From Gonatopus flavifemur (taxonomy: Eukaryota; Arthropoda; Insecta; Hymenoptera; Dryinidae): DNA of 64,000 nt. The DNA lies in assembly GCA_018340375.1 (NCBI GenBank), contig JAFFJZ010000003.1, forward strand, positions 7,502,001 through 7,566,000, in the 5' to 3' direction. This document shows, in pieces, positions 1-11,494 of the stretch; positions within the stretch are counted from its first letter, which is position 1, and every line of letters begins with the position of its first letter. Made by a program: the position numbers and the translations under genes. The notes beneath the pieces are model-generated. The model ran no database searches. It had not been told where the DNA came from and saw nothing but the letters and a program-made list of their open reading frames with translations.

Positions 1-1489
1 TACAGTTCTACCGAGTAATCAAGTGTCAGAACTAAGAGAATCAGCTGTGATATCCAGTAACTACTTATGCCAATCGATGAACGGTCCGCGTTGGATCGTG
101 TGTTGGTTACCAGTTGCAGCTGCAACAAAGTGTTTTGTCCGCAATGTTGAGGAATTTCAAATCATTTTCTTGTCATCTTTGCGAATCGAAATGGAAAGTA
201 CTCTTTCACCACTGAAAGATAATTATAAAGGTCTTAGAATCCGTTACACGGAGAAAAGTTTATACTATATATTTACATGAAGTTCTAACCATTGAAGGAA
301 GTTATTTACCCCTGCTATGTGTTAGAATGATGATATTACCTGAGTAACCTAATTTAGATGCAATGATGAACAGTATAAACTCGAACATTATAGCGTTCAT
401 TTGCAAATTTTTTGTTCCACATTACACAGCTTTTTTTTTTTGCTTTTTACTTTGAGATCGCGAGAAAAGTGTTCGAATTCCATATACAAATGTGCCATCT
501 TTCGTTGAATTGTAAACGATTTTTATCGGATATAATAATATATATTCTTCGGAAGTGGTTATGAATAAATTGTGAGAAAGCTTGAATGGAATGACGTATT
601 ATAAAATCTCAAGCACAAAAAGAATTCCTTGAGCGAATGTTGTTGTAACGCTATACAATGCAGGCATGGTTTGTGATTGAAATTGATATCACGAACAATA
701 ATCGATGACCGATCTAGCAAAGTGGCACAATGGGTGAATTATTTATCAATATTTACCGTTATCGAAAAAATATTGTATCCCTCTGGGTATATGCTCTTCT
801 AATAGCAACTTTCTCGTAACAAAATCTGATTGATCATGTTATGTCAAGCACTTGAAGATCCTGATCTTCATTAACCTTAGAGTTCTTCATGGCTGTAACG
901 TGATCATCATCATCATCATCATCAGAAAACTGAGAGCAATTTACAATGTTGTTCGATAATGATGAATTATCGTGAAAGTTGTTACTTTTTTTGTAGCATC
1001 TAGTTTATGAATTATACAGAGAAGATTTGGGATTTTAATGCGATGTTAATTAATCTCAAAATATTCGTGTTGCAGTAAAGGCAGGATGTAGCTGAACAGT
1101 GCTGATAAGTAAGACAGTTCTTTAAACTCATAAGTAGAATACTTTTTCCTCTTATTCTGTCGATTCGTTGAGTACCGTAACGACTTGTGTATTTTGTTTG
1201 AATAGAAAAACCTCTCATAATGATGTCTTGCGGCTTTTGTGAATTTTATACTGGAACGACTGTTTTTAAGCACATTTCCAGACAAATTTTTAGCACAGTG
1301 CTGGAATTTTTTTCAATTGACTTCGATGAGGGAATCTGTGTAGATGTGTTTTTTTTTCCTTTTTCTGACTTGATATTCGCATTATTTTGCACGATTTGAT
1401 GATGAATTTCAAGATTTGCACCTGATATATAATAACAGTATTTTTTTCCTTCCCTGATAGATAGGACTTCATATCGTATGCTTCCTAAG
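1..1489. other. No recognised gene; AT-rich spacer
   Basis: The plus frame starting at the first base is open to a stop at 278-280, so it could be the end of an exon cut by the window edge, but it shows no recognisable domain and no clear splice site. The rest is AT-rich with short T and A runs and one trinucleotide tract near 910. The short minus-strand frames at 1012-1472 are lysine/serine-rich and look accidental. Confidence 0.5.
903..924. repeat. (ATC)n microsatellite
   Basis: About seven uninterrupted copies of ATC/CAT lie between unique flanks. Such a pure tract is likely to vary in length between individuals. No open frame of note runs through it. Confidence 0.9.
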
Positions 1490-1491
1490 TA

Positions 1492-1684
1492 CCCAAGAAA
1501 AAAGATTGGATCTACGAAGATCCACAGAGATCTTCAGAAAGAGTGAGTAGATATCAGAAAACTCCGAAGATTGTTGCCCAAGTTGAGATGTTCGGATGCA
1601 ACTAGATATGAACAGATTTGTAAAGATTTTTGCCAGAATTTAGATCTGATGAGATCTCCTTGGATCCCATCTTCTTTTCTCGGG
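1492..1684. mobile_element. TA-flanked MITE, mariner-like ends
   Basis: The two ends are inverted copies. The left end begins CCCAAGAAAAAAGATTGGAT and the reverse complement of the right end begins CCCGAGAAAAGAAGATGGGA. The similarity continues through GGATC boxes for about 35 bp. The dinucleotide TA lies immediately outside both ends (1490-1491 and 1685-1686), as expected of Tc1/mariner-type insertion. The 193-bp interior has no coding capacity, so the element must have been moved by a transposase made elsewhere. Confidence 0.8.
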
Positions 1685-1686
1685 TA

Positions 1687-2360
1687 ATTCTAAGAATGAA
1701 CATCAAAGCTTGCGGATAAGGTGGAACTTTAGAACTTCAATCCCCTGTTTCATGGCAACCAGATGTACTGAGACTATCTTTCTTACATCGTTACAACATC
1801 CTCCAGGGCTACAATTTGACAAAGTTAGAAACGCAGGGTGAGTGAAGTGATTTGAGAAAGATCTTGGAAAAGTATTTTTTAAAATTATAGGGTTCGAAAA
1901 TCTGCATGCTTTTTGAGGCATAGAGGAGTGTGGCGATGAAGTTTTGAGTTCCTCGTCCCAGGGAGCAAGTAAATAAGACTTGATTAGGCAAACCTCAATT
2001 CTGAATAGATCCTGACAAGACACGTAACGCTGAGCAAAAAAGTCTTGTCTAGAAAACCTTGTTCAGTGTATGTTACTTTCCGTACCCAACTATCCCATCA
2101 CTTACTTATTACATGAGCTGGAAACGTGATTTAAGATTTTCTAAACCTCTTCGAAACGTCCTAAAGGATCCTGATTCGAAGCGAATAAGTTCATCCATAC
2201 ATAATTCCAGCTAGAACTCTGAAATATACGAAATCTTATTACACGTAACCTTGCCAGGTTCTTATGAAACGTCGAGTTGACCTAACGATAATTTCTTGTC
2301 AAACTATTGTTGAGTCATTTCTCAAATATACAAGCCGACTCGTGTTCGTGTTTACGATAG
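1687..2360. other. Spacer with an unrecognised 106-codon minus frame
   Basis: A minus-strand frame (1703-2023) is open for 106 codons. Its product would be mixed in composition, with a GCC-containing segment, but it matches no family I know, and an overlapping frame of 60 codons is equally open. No convincing splice sites or promoter were seen. I regard the frame as chance until a homologue is found. Confidence 0.35.
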
Positions 2361-2478
2361 AATGAAAGAATGTGAATTTCTGTGTCGCTGACCTTCTTCT
2401 CATGCATAGCGCCACCTGTTTACCCGAACCATGTAGTCTTGTGCGTGAGTCGGTGTGCGATTTAATACCAGTCCCATG

Positions 2479-2541
2479 CTGAGTTTCGAACTCGTGCCCT
2501 CCAGGTTCACAGTTGAACACGCTAGACTCTAAACCACAAGC
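2479..2541 (-). mobile_element. tRNA-like segment, probable SINE head or tRNA relic
   Basis: On the minus strand a pol III A-box-like string (TGGTTTAGAGTC, at 2536-2525) is followed about 30 bases later by a B-box-like string (GAGTTCGAAACTC, 2493-2481). An anticodon-arm-like stretch (GTTCAACTGTGAAC) lies between them. The spacing and order match tRNA-derived SINEs. The cloverleaf is too degraded for a working tRNA: there is no clean acceptor stem and the anticodon loop is too short. The 3' end of any SINE body could not be found; it may reach about 2360. Confidence 0.42.
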
Positions 2542-2712
2542 AAGTTTCAATTACGCAATTATATAACAAAACGAAATAAGAAACTAGTTTTCTCCACACC
2601 AAATGAATATCATCCTGATTGTGTGTTGTTTTTGTTGTATATAATTGAGAATCACGTATACACACTATAATTGTTGAAATGTAACTCTATTCTCTCATTG
2701 GAGATAAGACAA

Positions 2713-2739
2713 GCTGTGTATGCTGTGTATGCTGTGTGC
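2713..2739. repeat. 9-bp tandem repeat, three copies
   Basis: GCTGTGTAT is repeated twice exactly and then once as GCTGTGTGC. A 10-bp doublet (TACCAGATGA twice) follows at 2893-2912. Both look like replication-slippage products. Confidence 0.85.
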
Positions 2740-3518
2740 CGTATACATCCCAGCTAATTATTTTCGCAGCGCCTTTTCATGCCTATTGATTCGAATCCAG
2801 TCTCGAGCTTGAATTTTAATTTCATTTACTGAATGAACTGTGAATATACGGAATATACATATATGATCTCGTATCACGTGTTAAAAGAGAATTACCAGAT
2901 GATACCAGATGATTGCATGTAATTAAATCGTCATTGTTCGTGGTTTTATGATTTTCAATTAACATGCAAAATTCAAAGATTATTTGTTCGCAATTTCTTC
3001 TCGTGTGATGATTTCTTCTGTAGAGGAAGTGATATCGAGAATTCTAATTCGCGAACATTATGAATAATTCTATGGTATTTGTGGTTGAATTATAAGTTAT
3101 CGACTGTATGAAATATACCTAATGTTCTTCCAATACTCTCTCGAGTGAAGACAAAATCGCATCACGTACGATAAATGATTAATTATGCATGGAAATTTGA
3201 ATTTATCGGATGAGGGAAGTTTCAATTGCCTAGCTCATGGAACACGTTTTGAAAAATCATATAATATCTAGGAATATAAATGATACTTGGTAGTTTCAAG
3301 AAAAAGCGGAGGATGAAAATTTATGATATCGAGTTAAAAATCTTGAAATTGCTGAGTCGTTTGATTTTTGTAGATCGAACACGCGGGTATACTCTAAATT
3401 CTCCCATGAGGCTGATTTTTTCACCGTGTTCGGTCGATCATTTCAAATAATGGAAATCAGAATCGATAAACTTGAATAAACGAAGCAACTATCGAAGCAC
3501 GTTTCAATGCCTTAACAG

Positions 3519-3693
3519 GAGCAACGAATCCTTAGTGACGACCGATCCACTGTTCAAGATCGAGTCGTCACATTTGTTAGTGCCAGGGAAAGCCCAATTA
3601 CATCTCGACAAGAACACCAACAACAATAACAATGGACCAACGTGTAACAATGAAAAACTTGTCGTTTGTTGTTCTTTGTATTCCTCCTTTTGA
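3519..3693 (+). CDS. Candidate coding exon, unknown protein
   Basis: The frame is open from 3442 to the TGA at 3691-3693. Its codons (AAG ATC GAG TCG, GAC AAG AAC ACC AAC AAC) look like insect coding DNA and are richer in G+C than the flanks. A good acceptor context, TTCAATGCCTTAACAG, ends at 3518, so I place the exon start at 3519. The product would be Ser/Asn-rich, with a run of five Asn followed by Gly-Pro. There is no in-frame ATG, so it could only be an internal or terminal exon, most simply the last one. I do not recognise the protein, and no poly(A) signal was tied to it. Confidence 0.33.
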
Positions 3694-3699
3694 ATTTCA

Positions 3700-5574
3700 T
3701 GTCCATAGATTTGCTTGCGAACTCATAGAAAACGATTTTTAAATCGCGTAAGTGGATGAGAAACTCTCATTTCTTACTATCATGTTAGTTTTTTCATGAG
3801 GGAAACAATAGTTTCCGTATTAAATTTTCGCGCATGAAGGAGTATGCTTGTCGCATGAGTGCGAAAAAATGAGTACTAGAAAATTCTGAGAATTTTCCAA
3901 GAACTCAGTAAAATGTATCTGGGAATGAATTTTGATTTCTATAAAGAATATTTCTGAGTTATATAGTTGTCCTGAATTTCTTCTGGAAAACTCGAAAATG
4001 GTGACTCACTTTCCGCTCTAGGGACGAAAATACTTCCGTCCGATCAGTCTGAGATATGTGGGAAAAAACCACTCAACTGTACTATTCTGTCACCCAAGCG
4101 ATTTCACAGATTCGTCACTCAAGGAGTTAATCAATGAGTCATTCAGCGAACTAATTATCATTCTCAGAACAAGTTCCAAAATCATTACTCAAACATATTA
4201 CCCAGTGATTTTTCAAAGCTTCGTAATCAGGGGAATCGAAACGATTATTTATTGGGCCTGTATACATTTTATAGTTTATAGCATCGAGCCATTTACGTCG
4301 TGCATAGAAGAGATGAAAGAAGAATCAACCAGTATTATCCATTAATCCATCTTCTTTGAGATTATCACTGGATATCTGTCTTTTTCTTTTGTCGTCCTTA
4401 TCCGAGGAACGAAAACAAGGTGGATGGAGAAAGAAGAACATTATAGCAGATATAGCCTCTGGCGTTACCAGAATTAGGATACCTCGTTCGTTGAGTCAAA
4501 CGAATCGCTTTTCGAGATACGAGAATGTAGGTTCGTTCGTGTGTGCGCACATGCGTGCGCTTACGTGTATCTGCAAAGCGGTAGCAATTCAACAGCAACC
4601 ATTATTAGCCAGCTTCTCTTCAAGCTCTCCAAGGTCGTCCAAGGTCGTTCAAGAAGAGCAAAGACCCTGCTTGCAAGAGCAACGAAGTGACGAGTCAGAG
4701 AAAGGAAGAAAGAGAGAGGGGAAAGGGAGAAAGAACTTATATATATATATACACATATAAGTTGTGGATAACCAAACTGGTCTCTCGAAGCCTTTCTTGA
4801 GGAAGAAACGAAGCAGAAGGAGAAGAAGAAGAAGAAATATGGCAAAATCATACGAAAGAAGGGTGTATGATCATCTTCCTTTTCCTCTTTCTTCATACGC
4901 CGCTTTAGCAACGATGAATAATAATAAAACGTCGATCGGGCCTTGTATTATACCAGAGCATGTTTAGTCCTGACTGGCGTTCATGCACGAACGTGTACAA
5001 CACACCGTAAGAATTAGTTTTCTATTCACTTTTTTTTTTTTATTCCGCTTCTTTCGCCGTACCTCTACTTCTCTTTTCTCTCTCTCTTTTTCTTTCGGAG
5101 ATGATGGCTAGATGGAATCCGGTCTAGGCTGTGTCACGGTCTGCGCGCCACAGCTGCATCTTTATCTTAGTAAGAATATCATTCCATCGAGTCGAGTAGT
5201 CGATTATTTGTACCTTGGTATACTTTCTTTTCTTATGATTGTTGCATACGTTAAATAAGAACATCACCGATATAATCAGGCGACGAACGTGATGAAGCGT
5301 GACGCTCAAATTTGTAAGAATCAAAGCATTGTTGTTCGTATAACCTGGGGTGAATGAATTCCAAAGAATCTGTTAGTAAAATATTCGAGAACTGGAATAT
5401 TTTTCAAACAATTTTACAGGTGAATTTACTATATTACTTTCTCACAGTCTGGAAAACAGTAAAAAGTGAAACCTACTTTCATGTTCGCTTATTTCAAGAT
5501 GCAGCCAAAATTAGCCCTGGTTTGATTGAAAATAAACACCGAAAACAAATACCGAAACAATGAGAAAGACTACT
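3700..5574. other. Low-complexity spacer; purine-rich and CpG patches
   Basis: No gene is supported. The section from 4680 to 4850 is a purine-rich (GA)n-like stretch with a short AT repeat at 4738-4758. Around 4525-4565 there is a CpG-rich alternating purine/pyrimidine run (GTGTGTGCGCACATGCGTGC), and 5100-5160 is a second small GC peak. Frames at 4356-4760 (plus) and 4561-4911 (minus) are long only because of low complexity: they encode Arg/Glu or Phe/Ser runs. The frame at 5354-5563 is unrecognised. Confidence 0.5.
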
Positions 5575-5770
5575 CTCTAGAATTTTTAGAGTGAGATTTC
5601 ACTCTTCAGCCAGCCAAAAGTGAGCCAGTCGAAATTTAGAGTGATGATCTAAGGTTTGAGGTTAGAAACTCACAGCCACTCAAATTTTTCAGTCCAAAAG
5701 AGTGGGATTCCACTCGAAGCGGATTGTCTTACTTTTGAGATTTAGTGGAGTGAAACGAGTGAGGAAAAAC
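5575..5770. repeat. Cluster of GAGTG/CACTC palindromes
   Basis: Within 200 bp there are two interrupted palindromes, GAGTGagatttCACTC near 5590 and GAGTGggattcCACTC near 5700, plus several more GAGTG and CACTC words. The outer edges are weakly inverted. It may be a decayed MITE with subterminal repeats, but I could not fix ends or a target duplication. Confidence 0.35.
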
Positions 5771-5799
5771 ATATAAAAAATCATTATATTAATAGAACA

Positions 5800-6645
5800 A
5801 TACCGTCTCGAGTATCTGTGACTTAAAAAAAAAACACTGATCATCATTCAACGAGAATAACACGAAGAAGAAAAAAGATTGCGAAACAACGTCGGATCCG
5901 ATTTTCTTCATTGACTTTTACTTCACTTACGTTCAACGTTCACTGTCGATTCGATCCAAATTGCTCTCGGAACATGCAACGATATCCGTGACATCGAATC
6001 ATCCTCTCGGTCACAACCACTCAGTCTCCTTGGTTCGTTGATCTTTCTGTTCACATTCTTTGTTTCATCACACTCTCGAGTCATTTCTTTGCAACATAAT
6101 CACGCGTAATAGATCATTTTTGTCCATGCTATGTGCGCGATCTTATACATTCCAATTCTAAACGCTATTGGTCAGGTATGTCGGTGGTTACGTCCAATGC
6201 CACATTGTGCAACACAAACGCGCGAGAAATACCGCAATGTCTGATTTCTTCCTGTTGAATACAATTATCTTCAAATACCTCCGGTTTGTTGGAAAAAATT
6301 GATTCAATTTCATTCTCGAGGGTCACGGACAGGAATCTCGAATACATATATCCTTGAAAAGTGCGGTTGATAGTTTCACAGTATGGAATGTGACTCAGGA
6401 AGAAACGATTATAAGGGGAATCGAAAATTATAGAAAAATATTTTAATACGCACCTACATTTTTATTTTTGCGAATAAAAGTCTAGTTTTTATTCTGTATA
6501 TCCTGTGAGAAATTTTCATTGTTTTCTTTTATAAGCAAGTATATGGATGTGATAAATCTCCGAGATGGTTTAAAAATAAAATGAGCTGCCTTTATTGTAC
6601 ATGATTTTGAACAGTGTGAAAGAATCGATCAATGGTAATGGCGGT
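5800..6645. other. Spacer, nothing recognised
   Basis: AT-rich DNA with scattered TCGA words. The minus frame at 6165-6347 is unremarkable. No repeat arms or promoter-like cluster were found. Confidence 0.45.
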
Positions 6646-6700
6646 GAATGATGATAGATGATGTTATTCATAATGAAGACACTCTCAACACTCTCGATAG

Positions 6701-6850
6701 GGTTTATCCATGGAATACGTTGACAGAAGATGAGCAAAAACGTTCACCTTATGCAAGTCGTGAGAATAATTCGAGGCTGAATGACGATAATGGCGATGAT
6801 AATAATAATGATAGTAGAGATGCGGTATTCAGCCCTTCAACTGGTTTGAG
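6701..6850 (+). CDS. Candidate internal coding exon, 150 nt
   Basis: The segment is bounded by a pyrimidine-rich acceptor (CACTCTCAACACTCTCGATAG, AG at 6699-6700) and a donor GAG|GTAATTG (GT at 6851). The length is a multiple of three and the frame is open throughout. The product has a Tyr-Pro-Trp start, a Lys-Arg pair, and then an Asn/Asp-rich tail with four Asn-type codons in a row. The frame could begin at an ATG at 6648 if this were a first coding exon, because a stop precedes that ATG. It lies 3 kb downstream of the other coding-like segment on the same strand. I recognise no family. Confidence 0.33.
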
Positions 6851-6854
6851 GTAA

Positions 6855-7262
6855 TTGAAGTCTCATTTCCCTATATCTACCTCATTTCACGTTCTCCATA
6901 ATATTCTAACCTTGGCCGCCCTACGCCACTTTTTCATGCAGTTCCACTTTCCTTGTATTATCTTCATTATACTCTTGTGTTTTTAAAACATAGTTCATTA
7001 ATTCTATCCATACTTTTATCTATAATTCTTTTGTTCCTTTCTTTTTATGATTATTTCCATTGGAAAAGAATTCTACAACAACACTTAATTTCCACAAACT
7101 AGCAATATTGTTGCTAGAACTGGCATTCTAAATCTGTCAGTACTAAAAAAGTACGAACAAAATTGTTCATTTGAGATACAATCGAGACAACTCGATTTAC
7201 AGCTCTATGTCTAACACTATCTTCAAATCAGGTTTTCTCTATTCAATATTACTGAATGTCGC
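6855..7262. other. Spacer, nothing recognised
   Basis: AT-rich DNA with T-rich tracts after the candidate exon. No terminal repeats or open frames of interest. Confidence 0.4.
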
Positions 7263-7265
7263 TGA

Positions 7266-7393
7266 AGTTTGAATCGTTTGTCGAAACGAATTAATACTCA
7301 GCTTCCACAGACCCAAAATCTTGCAGTACTTTCTTTCAGCAATGTTCCCCGGTTCTGAAGAAATAATGATTCGTTTTGATAAACGATTCAAAC
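7266..7393. mobile_element. MITE, GTTTGAATCGTTT family, copy 1
   Basis: The left arm AGTTTGAATCGTTTGTCGAA and the inverted right arm AGTTTGAATCGTTTATCAAA frame an unrelated centre of about 75 bp. Three more copies occur at 27.6, 43.1 and 54.1 kb. They share the arms but differ in the middle, which is typical of a non-autonomous DNA transposon family. No coding capacity. Confidence 0.75.
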
Positions 7394-8217
7394 TGCATTA
7401 GCATAGAGCATCAAAACTATGTTCTACAAAGTATTTCTCCGTTGGCTATTCTTATCCCTGACCCAAAAACTAAATTATGTCAACACAACCATTAATTTAA
7501 TCGAAAGTACTCTTCCCTACGTTGAATACGAAATTCTTGGTATCCGATTAACATAAAATCGCTTTTAAATTGGAAGAAATTCTTGTGACCTTGATTATAA
7601 ATCCCAACACAGGTGTTGAATACACGTTTTTGATACAGAATTTTGGTTTGCACAACGGATTTAACGGAACCGATTATTGACAATAAAGATTGGTAATTCT
7701 ATTACTCCTTTATTTTCTCTATCTGCAATTAACTTTCTGTCACTACGATAATCATTTTATTACGATCGAATCACTTCATTTGGAATGAAATAAGCAGTTG
7801 TCAAATTCCGTTACAAATTCCATCGAAAGGATAAGACATCAATCATTCTGTTTGTTTTTCTAACGATCAATGAAAAACTGTGTATTTCTTTTCTCGAGAT
7901 AACTGATTCACCGTGAAAAAATTCCCTCTGAAAATGTGACTGTTATTTTTACCGCCACTTTCTTCTCGATTTTTAGAAAAATTTTGCTGAATTTTCAGAA
8001 TACCTTCCAAAATTTAATTGAAGTTTCTTAAAATTCAGTAAAGTTCATCTGAGAATTCAGAGAAAAGGAACTGTGAAAAATTAGTCGCGTTTTTAGTTGA
8101 TTAAAATTATATGAGAAGTTGCATCGAAGAAATGCAATGTAGAGAACTTGAATTTCAATATTTACTCCACAAATTTTATATTCAAATACGTAACAATAAA
8201 ATCTATTCTAATTTACA
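7394..8217. other. Spacer, nothing recognised
   Basis: AT-rich DNA. A minus-strand frame of 63 codons (7492-7683) has no recognisable features. Around 7985-8060 there are loose CTGAATTTTCAG/GAGAATTCAG words that could be a worn inverted repeat. Confidence 0.4.
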
Positions 8218-8413
8218 CTGTTGAAAAAAAAAACTAGAATTTTCCGGTACCCAGGAACTGGAAAATTCCTGTTGTACCGAAATTTCTCCGTATTTCATAT
8301 GAAAATTCATGTTTTTTATTTAAATTTTCCAGTATAAATACAAGAATTTTCTGATACGAGTAAAGGAATTTTCATGTACGGTACTGGAATTTTCCTGAAG
8401 TTTTTTTCAACAG
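8218..8413. mobile_element. MITE with internal GAATTTTCC/GTAC repeats
   Basis: Terminal inverted repeats read CTGTTGAAAAAAAAAACTAG at the left and, inverted, CTGTTGAAAAAAACTTCAGG at the right. Similarity continues through a GAATTTTCCNGTAC box. Variants of that box recur at least five times inside in both directions, so the whole 196 bp is quasi-palindromic. There is no reading frame. The target duplication is not obvious. Confidence 0.75.
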
Positions 8414-9892
8414 TTTCAGTACATTTTTTCAAATATATCCGAATTTCTCCCATTCAATGGAGAACAATGGAATTCCCCAATCATGTATCAAAATTTTCTC
8501 ATAAAATACATGAAAAATCCCATTTTCTTATGATTTTTATGGTAAATATACAGAAAAGTTCACACATTCATGGGAAATTCGCCATACAGCCATTATTTAC
8601 TTCACGTAACGGTAAGGCTCCTCACAATGTAATACCTTGATCCATCCCACAAATACTATCATCATTCTATGTTATTTTCATTCTTCTATCCTGATTTCAA
8701 ATCCACAAGGAATTAAACAATGATCGTCGGTCCCTAACGGATGAACTATGAAACCTAATTATTTGAAACATGTCTTCACTTCATACAATTAATCTATATA
8801 TAACTAACGGTACAAATCATTTCGAATCTTTAATTCAAATTCAAGGTGCTCTCCTTTCATTCCAAATATCACCTACTTTCTAAATTTTACTGGTACAAAT
8901 TCGAGAAACGATTCTCTAAGATTTACAATTCATTCTCCGACAAATCGAGATAAGGAAAGATCATTACAGGAGTTTTTCAAAGGGCGGAAGACTTTCTTTT
9001 TTATTCGAAACTTACTTGCTGAGAACTAATTTGCACATTAGACATCCATTCCTTCAACACCGTAGAATTCAAGATAACTGTGCATAGAGGTTTTCTTCCC
9101 ACATAACCAGAATAATTAATTCATTATGTCGCTTATTTGACATAAGTTCGCGGTTACGGTACCTAAATTACATTAGCATGAGAAATTTCAAGATCCCTTG
9201 CGACTGTGAACATGAGGTTTGTCTTTGAGATTAAATTTCTCAACGAATCGAGTAATTTCTGTTATAAAAATTCTCTGTATAATCCGTCATCCCAAGTGGG
9301 TATTTGATTTATGAAACTTGGAAATTTAATCAAAATCTGAATACTTGTGGTTTTGGTTCGTTACTGAAAAAGGAGAATTAAATATATGACTACTTTTGTC
9401 TGTTATGAGGGAATATAATTTTATGGTTTCTCAATTTTTCAATAATGATTCTATAATCTTTTTATGAATATTTGAAATCATTATTCATATGAACTGGATA
9501 AATGAGGAGCATTCAACTATCGCAATAGTACAAGCGAATATGTGAATCAATTTTGTATTGCCACTGGGAAATGTAGCATACTCGTAGATGTAGTGGGATT
9601 GGAGATAACAAATCTCGTTGTACAGTTGAATAAATTCATGTACTCAATAAAATCAATTGCATCGTTATTCGAGCACATAAGATCCGGGTATACAGCTCCA
9701 ATTCTACTTGAGGGTATCAGACCTCTGTGTGAAGAAGAACACAGTTTCATATCAAAAGGAGACAAATGATGACACCAATTTGAAAATTTACAGTAAGATT
9801 TGATTAGGTTCAATGAAGAATTCGTTGAATCTTGGTGAATCCTATCTCCGCTAGAAATTTCCTTCTTTGAAAATAGAGCCATCTAAGGCCCT
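8414..9892. other. Spacer with unrecognised overlapping frames at 9.55-9.88 kb
   Basis: No gene is supported. At 9542-9769 (plus, 75 codons) and 9547-9882 (minus, 111 codons) both strands are open over the same DNA. At most one could be real, and neither resembles a known family. Otherwise the stretch is AT-rich, with short T tracts and a small hairpin-prone region at 8416-8640. Confidence 0.4.
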
Positions 9893-10003
9893 ACACCGAA
9901 AAAAATAATTTATTTGACCGAATGAACTGAAGTTAGTTGTGAAAATTAGTTTCGAGTAATAAAAGCAACTCAAGGCAGAGAAATTATATTTGAATTTAGT
10001 TGA
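9893..10003 (+). mobile_element. MITE fragment related to 49.2-49.4 kb
   Basis: The segment opens CACCGAAAAAAATAATTTAT, runs into TTTGACCGAATGAA and ends with CAACTCAAGGCAGAGAAATT. The same blocks in the same order occur on the minus strand of 49234-49376, where both terminal repeats are kept. Here the second terminus is lost, so this is a truncated copy. Confidence 0.5.
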
Positions 10004-10009
10004 GCCAAC

Positions 10010-10470
10010 GTCCAAATATCAAGAGCTGTATCCAGTTGCTGGAACTAATTTGGAGTAAGGGTAACTATCTTGTTCCAGACAACCCCAACTTGGCCTTGGA
10101 CTCAAAGAAGTTCATTTTTAGCAGAGACTAAACTTGATTCGAAAGGACTTATCAATTATAATATCTATAAAAACCTGGGAAATCCTGTAACTATGAAATA
10201 TTCTCTCCACCGTATTGATTCAGTATGGATTCCGCATTTATTACCTATCGAATGATTGAATCAAACGATTCGAAAATGGAGATTCGTGATGATATGTAAA
10301 GCGGTAAAACGAATGTCAGATTGAAACCGCATGGTATCAGAACGGATAAAACAGCCTACAGATACATTTCCTTCATTTTTTTTCGCTATCAGGTAAATGA
10401 GATAGCGTTGAAGCTGGTATTGTGTATAGTTGAAAAAACATACTGCTGTCCCTGCGTATGCATCGAAGGA
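10010..10470. other. Spacer, nothing recognised
   Basis: Two short frames (10070-10255 plus, 10321-10512 plus) are open, but their products show no recognisable motif. A GGAACTAATTTGGA string near 10040 resembles one near 49521 and may be further flanking homology of the element at 9893-10003. Confidence 0.35.
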
Positions 10471-10471
10471 G

Positions 10472-10702
10472 TCAGAAAGAGAGAGAGAAGTTTGCTTGAA
10501 ACGGTGGAATGAGGAAACTGGACTCGAAGGAGGAAGCAAAGAGCAAGCGCAAGTTGAGTTGAGTCGGCTCGGATGTCACTGACGACGGTTGGTCCACGCC
10601 AAGCGTATCAGAAACGGGACGACGACACGCATCGCGGATGTTGTTGTCGACTTGAGGTTTAGTTGTTGGAACTATACCTGATATACATACGAACATATAC
10701 AT
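10472..10702. promoter_or_regulatory. CpG-rich patch, possible promoter or enhancer
   Basis: Between about 10540 and 10650 the DNA is markedly richer in G+C and CpG (GACGACGG, GGGACGACGACACGCATCGC) than its surroundings. On the minus strand an Inr-like GTCAGTGAC occurs, and a frame of 76 codons covers the whole patch. No TATA box or clear leader/donor pair could be placed. A coding or regulatory role is inferred from composition only. Confidence 0.25.
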
Positions 10703-10709
10703 GTATACG

Positions 10710-11490
10710 CCCTTTCAACAGATAAATTAATAAGACCAAATGGAAGAAAACACTCGCGAATCCCGTTCTTTACAGATAATCGAGTAAAAACCTCTTTATG
10801 CAACTGTTAATAAATACGAGACGTATAAAGAAAAAAAGAAAAAAGATGATTTTGATACCTTAGGGAAATTTATTTACGGTTCCAATGAATCGTAATCATG
10901 AAACAATATATTTTCCTGAAACTATATAAAACGTGCATTTATTGAACTATGAAGTATACTTTTTATAGTGACGTACCACATCTTGTAGGCCTGCAATGGA
11001 GAGACTGTGAAAAATACTTACATAATTCTTTTCATTCTACAGTTATTTTGCCATGTATCATTCGCGTATAATCTCGATCAAAGGATTATAATTATAACTG
11101 TCCATCTATACGGTCCAATGTTAATATCACATATGAAATGCGGATATTTGATAAACGTGTTATGAAAACTTGGATCAAATACACGATGGTACTAAACAAG
11201 TATAAATACTTGTAATGTAAAATGACAAGACCAGAAGGAATCTGATATTCACATACACGATAGATTTAACGAGATAACTGATCGTTGAGTGAAGTTTATT
11301 TCTATGGAGTAGAAATAATTTTCAGGACGATTCAGAAATCAGATAATTTTCTGGAGCGAAGTATATCCAACTAAAATTCATCTTCCGAACTTTCTAAGAT
11401 TGACAACACCTCCTGAATTCAGGAGTATAACGCTTGTGAATTATCAGAATCTTGGCAGAAAGACCTCACCTGAAACTAAAAAACAAATGA
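10710..11490. other. Spacer, nothing recognised
   Basis: Strongly AT-rich. No arms, promoters or coding-like frames were seen. Confidence 0.45.
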
Positions 11491-11494
11491 GCAA

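Noticed and set aside
4356..4911. Frames of 134 (plus) and 116 (minus) codons
   Set aside because: They lie over the same low-complexity purine-rich DNA and encode Arg/Glu or Phe/Ser runs; no splice signals or domains.
9542..9882. Open frames on both strands at 9.5-9.9 kb
   Set aside because: Both strands are open over the same region without any motif; more likely low stop density.
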